Assembly (NCBI RefSeq): GCF_009905375.1
Contig: NC_133655.1
Span: forward strand, 166,990,588-167,054,587
Reading direction: 5' to 3'
DNA: 64,000 bases
From: Apium graveolens
Taxonomy: Eukaryota > Streptophyta > Magnoliopsida > Apiales > Apiaceae
In this document: positions 57,702 through 64,000 of the stretch, piece by piece
How the letters are laid out: the number at the start of each line of letters is the position of its first letter
How positions within the stretch are numbered: position 1 is the first letter of the stretch
The notes under the pieces: model-generated
The model's database searches: none
Seen by the model: the letters and a program-made list of their open reading frames with translations, nothing else
Told to the model about the DNA's origin: nothing
Position numbers and translations under genes: made by a program

Positions 57702-58143
57702 GATCATCTCCGATAAGGGTTGCCACGAAGGTTGCCAAACTTATGTGTCATGGCACCCTTGGTTGCCTACCTATTGGAGTTGGGAGGTTGCCTACCAAGA
57801 TTGACAAAACTTAACAACCCCTTGACAACTTTCTAAATTAGCAAAAAGTCGTAAAAAACATCTAAAATATATATTACTCAACCCACTTTTATATTAAACT
57901 AAATATAAAATTAATATAGAGGGACCATAATGGACAACCTTTAAAGTTGCTTAACTATTAGAGCAAAATTTTAATAAATGTTGTCAAGAGTGACATGGAT
58001 GTGAGAGATAATTAAAAAATATGGTTTGGCAACTTTGTCAGTGAGAGATAATTAAAAAATATGGTTTGGCAACTTTGTCAGTGAGAGATAATTAAAAAAT
58101 ATGGTTTGACAACTTTGTCAGCAATATTTATTGGAGATGCTCC
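57702..58143. mobile_element. MITE-like element with 40-bp repeats
   Basis: Ends mirror each other: AGATCATCTCCGATAAGGGT on the left, and GGAGCATCTCCAATAAATAT read inward from the right. This type of GCATCTCCAA terminus is common in plant non-autonomous DNA transposons. It contains three 40-bp units (58001-58120). Confidence 0.55.
58001..58120. repeat. 40-bp tandem repeat, three copies
   Basis: Units at 58001, 58041 and 58081, starting GTGAGAGATAATTAAAAAAT. They are identical except for one base in the third, so a recent expansion. Confidence 0.95.
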
Positions 58144-58251
58144 TAGTGACAGGATCATATAGATAAAGTATTACGAGCTGAACAGAAAAACAGATTTTGT
58201 ACAAAAGTACACGTTTAAATCATAGTAGTTCCTCCATTGAAAATGCTTAGA

Positions 58252-58311
58252 TTTCCCTCTTTTGCTCCTATCACCTTCCTGTTTCCCTCTTTTGCTCCTA
58301 TTACCTTCCTG
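58252..58311. repeat. 30-bp tandem repeat, two copies
   Basis: TTTCCCTCTTTTGCTCCTAT + CACCTTCCTG, repeated with one substitution. Confidence 0.9.
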
Positions 58312-58462
58312 CATAGCATGCGTCAAGGAGCAATAACACAAATGAATGAAAACGATAACAGAATGGGCCCGTTTGGAATTTTTTTAAAAATATAATTTAT
58401 AATTTAAAATTTAAATATGTCATATATAAGTTATATGAATAGAATAACTTACAAGTTATTTA

Positions 58463-58508
58463 GGATAGGGTCCCTATCCACAGCCATAGTTGGATAGGGA
58501 CTCTATCC
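58463..58508. repeat. Pair of 17-nt GGATAGGG hairpins
   Basis: GGATAGGGTCCCTATCC (58463-58479) and GGATAGGGACTCTATCC (58492-58508). Each is nearly self-complementary, 12 nt apart. Confidence 0.8.
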
Positions 58509-58560
58509 AACAAACAAAGACCATTGAAATAAAAAACGAATGGCTAGGATCCGCTATTGC

Positions 58561-58598
58561 CGCTATGTTTCATTGCGAGGGCGCAATGAAACATTGCG
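58561..58598. repeat. CGCAATG hairpin pair A
   Basis: CGCTATGTTTCATTGCG (58561-58577) and CGCAATGAAACATTGCG (58582-58598). 7-bp stems around a 3-nt loop, two in a row. Related pairs at 59002-59039 and 63143-63181. Confidence 0.85.
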
Positions 58599-58599
58599 G

Positions 58600-59000
58600 G
58601 AGTGGCCCACATACTCCATTCCCTTTTTTACCCTTTTCTTATGTTAATTCATTTATCAATGTTTTTTTAACTACATAAATATTAATTTAATAAGATATTA
58701 TTCTTAATATTTCTGATTAAAAATATAATATTTAAAAAATATTATAAAATATTTTATAATAATATTAAATATTATATTTAATATTTAATATTCAATATTT
58801 TAAAAGTATTGAAACATTAAAATGAAATTAATATATTTAAATATTTAATAATATATATTAAAATAATAAAGAAAAATATTTTGATATTTAAATATTTTAA
58901 TTATTCAATATTTTTAGTAATAAATTAAAATATTTGAATATTTGAAAATATTAATAATATTAAATATTAATTCGAATTTTAAATAAACATAAACCTACTA
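58600..59000. other. Very AT-rich stretch
   Basis: Dense AATATT/TTTAATATT words from about 58680 to 58980 between hairpin pairs A and B. No gene. Confidence 0.5.
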
Positions 59001-59001
59001 C

Positions 59002-59039
59002 CGCAATGAATCATTGCGGTAGCGCAATGAAACATTGCG
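59002..59039. repeat. CGCAATG hairpin pair B
   Basis: CGCAATGAATCATTGCG (59002-59018) and CGCAATGAAACATTGCG (59023-59039), about 40-60 bp upstream of the presumed first exon of the PMD locus. Confidence 0.88.
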
Positions 59040-59079
59040 GTAGTCGTCTTTTGAACACAGACACACGCGGAAACTACCA

Positions 59080-60331
59080 TTATACCCGCCCCAACCCAGA
59101 AACAAACACAAAACACCGGCGATCAAAAGCGATTTCAGCGAAATCAAACAGCTCCTGATATCTTCCTTAATCAAGCAGCTTTGTTCTCTTTCTCTCTCTC
59201 TCGCTCATACATTCTTGAGGTAATTTTCCGAAATATGTTTGTTTTTAACCGTTAGGGATATAATTGGGGGTTTGATTTCTATGGATTGTTGAATGATTTA
59301 GTTGTTAGAATAAGCATTAAGATGATCTGAGGATGCTATTTATGTATTTTTCGTAATTTTTGGTATGCTAAATCGATGAACCCGAGTTCTCGGGTTTTTG
59401 ATTTTTTATTTTCGATTTCTTGAGTTATACGGATTGTTGTGGTTGATTAGGATCATGTAAATAGATTGTACTCCTTCTGAACATCATTTTGATATCAAAA
59501 TCATGAAGTTTGGTTTAGAATTGAGGCGATTCGACTGTTGGCCGGACTTTGTTCGCCGGATTCTTTGAATTTGGCCGGGATCGACGAAGGGAGGGACGGA
59601 GGGAGTAACTAAGAAGAATACCACGTAAAATGTGAAATTTTATGTATATTACTTTGGACACAAACGGATACTATGCATTTTATTACAACTAATGGTAAGG
59701 TGGGAATAGTTGGTAAGAAATTGAAGGGAAAGTAGTAAATAAAACAGAACAAGAAGAAGAAGACCAGTACACAGAACATCAAGATAGAGAATCTTAACTT
59801 ATATATATGATTTATGAAAGAATACTACAGTAAGGAGCTTGATAAATTGACTATGATTTATGAATACTACTTTGGCTATGATTTATGAAAGAAATTAACA
59901 GTAAGGACACTCTGTACTTGCAAGTTTTATGGTGGCGTATAAAATTAGGTTGAGAAGCTAAGGTCGTTTTTCAAGTTATAGTTCGTGTATATTTGTTTCT
60001 ATTCAACGGCTAAGAACTCTCTGAAACACAAATAAATTGATAGATGACATATTAGTATATATGTTTCTGATTAAATGAGGGACGAACTCCGGATTGTTTG
60101 CACTTGTTGTTGAGTGAATAATTCGAATAAAAATGGAAAATATACAGTAGTTTTTGTTAATTTTTATGTGAATTTACGTGCAAAGTAGTACACTTAAAAA
60201 TTTAGAAAACATGTGTTGTAATAATTTGATTGTGTTGAGATAATATTTTCACGCATTTGTTTGTTTTATTTTTCTTAATTACTGTTTGTTTGGAGTTGTA
60301 CTGATGGGCTTTTTGGTTTAAAATATTGTAG
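59080..60331 (+). other. Presumed 5' UTR exon and intron of the PMD locus
   Basis: A C/T-rich exon-like segment (about 59080-59219, with a CTCTTTCTCTCTCTCTC run) ends GAG before GTAATT (donor at 59220). An acceptor TATTGTAG ends at 60331, six bases before the ATG. A leader intron of about 1.1 kb directly 5' of the start codon is common in plants. Inferred from splice signals only. Confidence 0.45.
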
Positions 60332-60336
60332 ATACT

Positions 60337-61040
60337 ATGGACATGGAGTGTGGACCTCTTGATCGATCCTTGCTGACTATGCAGGACCGCCATATTAGCA
60401 GTCTGATCTGGGAGGGCGGGGACAGGAATACCGTAGATGTTAGACAGCTGACAGCGAGGATGGGTGAGTGGCATATACTTCCAGATCAGCAGGCTCTGTT
60501 GGATGCATATGGTTTTGGGGCGTTCGGCAACCCCCGGGTGGTTCGGCAGAATGACATCAGACTCATTACGGCCTTGATTGAGAGGTGGAGGCCAGAGACT
60601 AACACATTCCATCTGCCGTGTGGGGAGATGACTATTACTTTGGAGGATGTTTATATGATTCTGGGATTACCGGTTACTGGCCGTCCTCTCACCCAGGGCG
60701 AGCTTGAGCACCCGAAGGCGTGGTTCATGAAGAACTGGGAGGATCCGTCTATGTCAGAGCAGGAGCGCAGGGAGTTCTATAAGGATGGGCTGCATTTTAA
60801 CCAGCTGAGGAACCGGTACGGGGCGAGAGCTGATACCAGAGATATGGATGCTGCTCAGATTGAGGTGCAGTGCAGAGTGCATACACGGGCCTATATGTTA
60901 TTTATTATTGGAGGCGTGCTTTTCCCTACATCTTCGCGGGACGTGGTGCATCCCCGGTATATGCAGCTGCTGATGGGCTTTCGGAGATTCGTGATTATGC
61001 ATGGGGTGCAGCTGTTTTGGCAAAGGCATTGTTCGTGATC
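60337..61040 (+). pseudogene. Plant mobile domain (MAIN-like) gene part
   Basis: ATG at 60337. GPLDRSLLTMQDRHIS, then LLDAYGFGAFG, LITALIERWRPETNTFHLPCGEMTITLEDVYMILGLPVTGRPL, and RAYMLFIIGGVLFP mark the PMD (aminotransferase-like plant mobile) domain found in MAIN/MAIL proteins, in the long-form phosphatase 7 homologues, and in several plant transposons. After residue about 212 (near 60972) the frame shifts: the expected DGLSEIRDYAWGAAVLAKALF continues in the next frame, so one base is missing. The domain then stops short and joins the Ulp1 part out of frame. Base composition (about half GC) differs sharply from the surroundings. Likely a gene relic or a transposon-captured fragment. Confidence 0.8.
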
Positions 61041-61042
61041 AC

Positions 61043-62422
61043 AGTGAGCGGGGCATTACTTATCCTCTTACACATAGCCAAGTAACAACTTTGGGACCAG
61101 AGTTTTGGGTGGAGGATGATGTTCTCAATGCCTATGGTGAGCCCTTGAGACTTAGAGAGGATAAACTCTGGGAAAAATGGGAAAAAATTCCCAGAACTGA
61201 AAGTTTCAAGCCCAGGCGGTATTTCATTGCTCCTAGCTTTTTCATGGCGATGGCACTTGAGTTTTGTCCTAACTTGAAGGTACTCTATTAAACAAATAGC
61301 AATGTTCCAACCTGCTTTTCTATAAACAAATATCAATTATGTTGTATAAATGTTAACCTATTTTTTGACTTGTAATTGTAGGCTTCTCCGAGTACCCTAA
61401 AAGGTGATGTCAAGAAGTCAATGGAGAGGTTCTTTAGAGATTATGCTAACAAGGGGGGTAGCTTGCCTCTTCAGTTTTGTGACTTTGCATTTTTCCCCAC
61501 GTGTGATAGCTCTCATTGGTTCTTGTTTGTTGTTAATCTCAGCAAAATGAGAGTGCTAAACATTGATCCTCTTAGGGACGACAAAGACACAACAGGGAAC
61601 ATCGCTCACCCCTTCCAGTATTACATTATGGTAACTATATCATTCTTTAATTCCCTACCAGTAGTTTTAAATAGATTAATAATTAAATAATGACTTGTTA
61701 GGTTCATTTCCCGTGAAATATCATTCTTTAATTCCCTACCAGTAGTTTTAAATAGATTAATAATTAAATAATGACTTGTTAGGTTTATTTCCCGTGAAAT
61801 ATCATTCTTTAATTCCCTGCCAGTAGTTTTAAATAGATTAATAATTAAATAATGACTTGTTAGGTTCACTTCCCGTGAAATATCATTCTTTAATTCCCTA
61901 CCAGTAGTTTTAAATAAATTAATAATTAAATAATGACTTGTTAGGTTCATTTCCCGTGAAATATCATTCTTTAATTCCCTACCAGTAGTTTTAAATAGAT
62001 TAATAATTAAATAATGACTTGTTAGGTTCATTTTCCGTGAAATATCATTCTTTAATTCCCTACCAGTAGTTTTAAATAGATTAATAATTAAATAATGACT
62101 TGTTAGGTTCATTTCCCGTTATTTGCAGGAAAAGTTGATCCCATATATGCTCAATTATTTGCATCCATCTCGATTTCCATTGAAATATACCCGGGTTCAT
62201 GGTCTTGATGCTCGACCCAAGCAAGATGGTGGCAATGATTGTGGTGTGTATGTATCCAAGTACATGGACGCTATGCTCAACGGGATCTCCTTGCCATTAG
62301 CTGTGTGGAACCCTAAAGTTGATGTACAGACTTTTCGCTATCGGATGGCGCACGAGTTATCAAAAGGGGTTGCTAGACACATTTCTGAGTGGGGCATTCC
62401 ACAAAGAGAGGCGGGACACTAG
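61043..62422 (+). pseudogene. Ulp1-type (C48) cysteine protease part, three exons
   Basis: Exons about 61043-61279, 61382-61630 and 62129-62422. The first intron (61280-61381) goes from AAG-GTACTC to TTGTAG; the second (61631-62128) from ATG-GTAACT to TTTGCAG. The spliced frame shows the Ulp1 triad: His in SSHWFLFVV, Asp in VLNIDPL, Gln in RPKQDGG and Cys in GNDCGVYVS. It ends GIPQREAGH with a stop at 62420-62422. Ulp1/SENP proteases cleave SUMO-type modifiers; transposon-borne versions are frequent in plant MULEs. The catalytic region looks intact, but the link to the PMD part is out of frame. Confidence 0.8.
61639..62119. repeat. 81-bp minisatellite filling intron 2
   Basis: Six units starting at 61639, 61720, 61801, 61882, 61963 and 62044 (exact 81-bp period, few substitutions). 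They start ATCATTCTTTAATTCCCTAC and end CATTTCCCGTGAAAT. The last unit ends 9 bases before the splice acceptor. Confidence 0.97.
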
Positions 62423-62874
62423 TTTGTTATTTGATTAGTGACTTGTAGTTACTTTAGTTAGTTGTACATATTTTGCCCGGTTGTATTTTATTTATATTGG
62501 TTGTATTTATTTTGGTTGGTTAGATGTATTTATTTTAGTTGATTTGTTTGTAGTTGGCATATCAAGACCATTTTTTTTAAGTTTGGTTTGGTTTGATTTG
62601 GTTTGTTTATAGTTGGCATGTCAAGGCCATTCATTTTTAAGTTTAGTTTGGTTTGGTTTGTTTTTTTTATAGTTGGCATGTCAAGGCCATTCATTTTTAA
62701 GTTTAGTTTGGTTTGGTTTGTTTGTAGTTGGCATGTCAAGGCCATTCATTTTTAAGTTTAGCTTGGTTTGGTTTGAAATTTTACATGTTTTTGGTTGACT
62801 TAAAAATAAATAGGTTATGCCGGTTTTTTTATTTTACAGGTAAAGTTTAACTTAAAAACAAAGAGGTCATGCCG
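62423..62874 (+). other. 3' flank of the Ulp1 part with a minisatellite
   Basis: Four units of 55-60 bp keyed by TAGTTGGCAT at 62551, 62610, 62670 and 62725, rich in GGTTTGGTTTG. Probably the 3' UTR/terminator area; no distinct poly(A) signal chosen. Confidence 0.6.
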
Positions 62875-63449
62875 AATTTGTTATTATGTACTTTGAAATA
62901 TTAATGAATTTTAATTAAATATTTTCAATGTTGTTAATGTTAGTACTTGTTGACATTATTAATAATCCCAAAAAAAGAAGTGACTCCAAAAAAAAATTTG
63001 AAAAAAAAAGTTATTTTTGAAGTTTTTTTTCCAAAATTGGGCAGAAAGTTTTCTGTAAAACAGAAAAAGTTTTATATAAAAAATAAATCATTTGCAAGTG
63101 CAGTGACCAATATGCAAAATTCGGCAAAGCCCAGTTTAGGCCCGCAATATTTCATTGCGGATGCAGCAATGTTTCATTGCGGGGGTAATCTGTGTTTTGC
63201 ATAAATTTGCAGATTGGTCATTGCACTTGCAAATGATTTATTTTTTATATAATACTTTTTCTGTTTTACAGAAAACTTTCTGCCCAATTTTGGAAAAAAA
63301 AATCTTCAAAAATAACTTTTTTTCAAATTTTTTTTTGGAGTCACTTCTTTTTTTGGGATTATTAATAGTGACAACAAGTACTAACATTAACAACATTGAA
63401 AATATTTAATTAAAATTCATTAATATTTCAAAGTACACGATAAGAAATT
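62875..63449. repeat. 575-bp near-perfect palindrome
   Basis: Left arm 62875-63155 and right arm 63169-63449 are reverse complements with no net length change: coordinates of mirrored landmarks always sum to 126324. Examples: GTACTTTG 62888 with CAAAGTAC ending 63436; TAGTACTTGTTG 62941 with CAACAAGTACTA ending 63383. Mismatches are few. The centre holds a third pair of the CGCAATG hairpins (63143-63159 and 63165-63181). It lies between two converging genes. Confidence 0.95.
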
Positions 63450-63453
63450 ACAA

Positions 63454-64000
63454 TCAATTTTTTCCTTTTTTTCCTAATAATCTCGAGGGACAATTTCTTC
63501 TATCATGGCCTTCTTCCCTCGCCCCACAAAAACTGCACTTTCGAAATTGTTTATTTGAACTTGACGTATCGATACCACTTTTGAATCTACCCGCTTTTGG
63601 ACGTCCTTTTGTTTGTGACCTTGGGGGATCTAATAACGGATCATCTTCTTCATCACTTTCATAGTCCTCATTTATTTTTTTCTCTCTCTTTTCTCCCGGA
63701 AAATAATCACATACTCCTTTTCTCTCTTGATCACGCTCATCAAGTAATTGTACCGCGGAACGGAGCAACTACCAACAACGGACAAACCTTGGAAAGCTTT
63801 ACACAATCCACTATATCTTGCCGTTTGAGATTCTACAACATTACCAAGCATCCGAGGGGTACACGGTAGAGGTCTCGCAACTTTGTTTCCGTTTATTATC
63901 CACCTCATTGTTACAAGATCTGGCGGTATCATCATCTTTTGTTTCTTGTTAAGGTAACGGATCATGTGTCTACAAATCATCCCGGAATGTTCAAGTTTTT
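63454..64000 (-). pseudogene. FAR1-type (MULE transposase-derived) gene, 3' end
   Basis: Minus strand, running off the window. The end of the SWIM zinc finger (MICRHMIRYLNKKQ) is followed by the MIPPDLVTMRWIINGN block typical of FAR1-RELATED SEQUENCE proteins, then ARYSGLCKAF. A frame change within 63672-63768 leads to an acidic/basic tail and a zinc knuckle CSFCGAREEGHDRRNC (CX2CX6HX4C) and the end GKKGKN at 63454. FAR1/FHY3-type proteins derive from Mutator-like transposases and act as transcription factors; some copies are still transposons. The frame change may be an unrecognised intron or a mutation. Confidence 0.65.

Noticed and set aside
57587..57814. 75-residue plus ORF
   Set aside because: Overlaps the left end of the MITE-like element and shows no domain.
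58001..58120. Regularly spaced 40-bp repeats as a CRISPR-like array
   Set aside because: The units are directly adjacent with no variable spacers, in plant nuclear DNA within a MITE-like element; a plain tandem repeat.
61621..62112. Minus-strand 163-residue protein of six 27-residue repeats
   Set aside because: It is the reverse reading of the 81-bp intronic minisatellite; the period is a multiple of three, so the frame stays open by default.
63155..63409. 84-residue ORF in the palindrome
   Set aside because: It reads one arm of the inverted repeat, mostly A/T runs; no coding signature.
62875..63449. Calling the palindrome a microRNA precursor outright
   Set aside because: Arms of about 280 bp with near-perfect pairing fit a foldback or siRNA source better than a typical MIRNA; no expression data, so left as a repeat.

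Overview
The window is a gene-poor, repeat-packed stretch of a eudicot plant nuclear chromosome. The evidence is the layered plant LTR retrotransposons (Athila, Tekay-type chromovirus, Angela-like Copia, Sirevirus), Stowaway MITEs, and two fragmentary plant genes at the right end (a plant-mobile-domain/Ulp1 gene and a FAR1-type gene). The style suggests a large genome, possibly Apiaceae, but that is only an impression. No rRNA, tRNA, CRISPR or organelle sequence was seen.

Layout. 1-1000: minus-strand fragment of a Sirevirus env-like ORF, joined to a 5'-truncated Tekay-type Gypsy element (about 1002-6463, + strand). 6464-7609: intergenic DNA with a degenerate MITE. 7610-7679 and 52857-53148: the two halves of a small terminal-inverted-repeat element, split by an Athila element on the minus strand (7680-52856, LTRs 7680-9138 and 51445-52856). 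The Athila holds everything between its LTRs. Angela-1 (9910-18298, +, TSD AAGAG) sits in its 3' UTR. A Sirevirus pair (21747-48706, +) sits in its pol. The pair consists of a 3' remnant (Sire-1) and a longer copy (Sire-2) that share the single LTR 23894-24925. Sire-2 is itself split by Angela-2 (27881-36363, -, TSD AGGTA) and by a minus-strand Tekay-like solo LTR (37298-42515, TSD ATAGG). That solo LTR contains a Copia LTR piece and an Athila-type LTR piece. The insertion order is therefore Athila, then Sirevirus, then Angela-2 and the solo LTR, then the pieces inside the solo LTR. Angela-1 is dated only as younger than Athila.

52857-64000: AT-rich low-copy DNA with two Stowaway MITEs, a 352-bp tandem duplication, a MITE-like element with 40-bp repeats, and short GC-rich hairpins. 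These are followed by a PMD + Ulp1 (C48 protease) chimeric locus with an intron made of 81-bp repeats. A 575-bp near-perfect palindrome separates this locus from the convergent 3' end of a FAR1-type gene.

All retroelement ORFs carry stops or frameshifts, so none looks autonomous. The points most worth following are: (1) a short motif, CCCGACGGAT / ATCCGTCGGG, scattered through LTR, gag, spacer and env-like ORF of the Sirevirus; (2) two Angela copies sharing the same gag deletion and the same four leader repeats, which implies a gag-less subfamily mobilised in trans; (3) the long palindrome whose centre carries a 17-nt hairpin motif also found upstream of the PMD gene.
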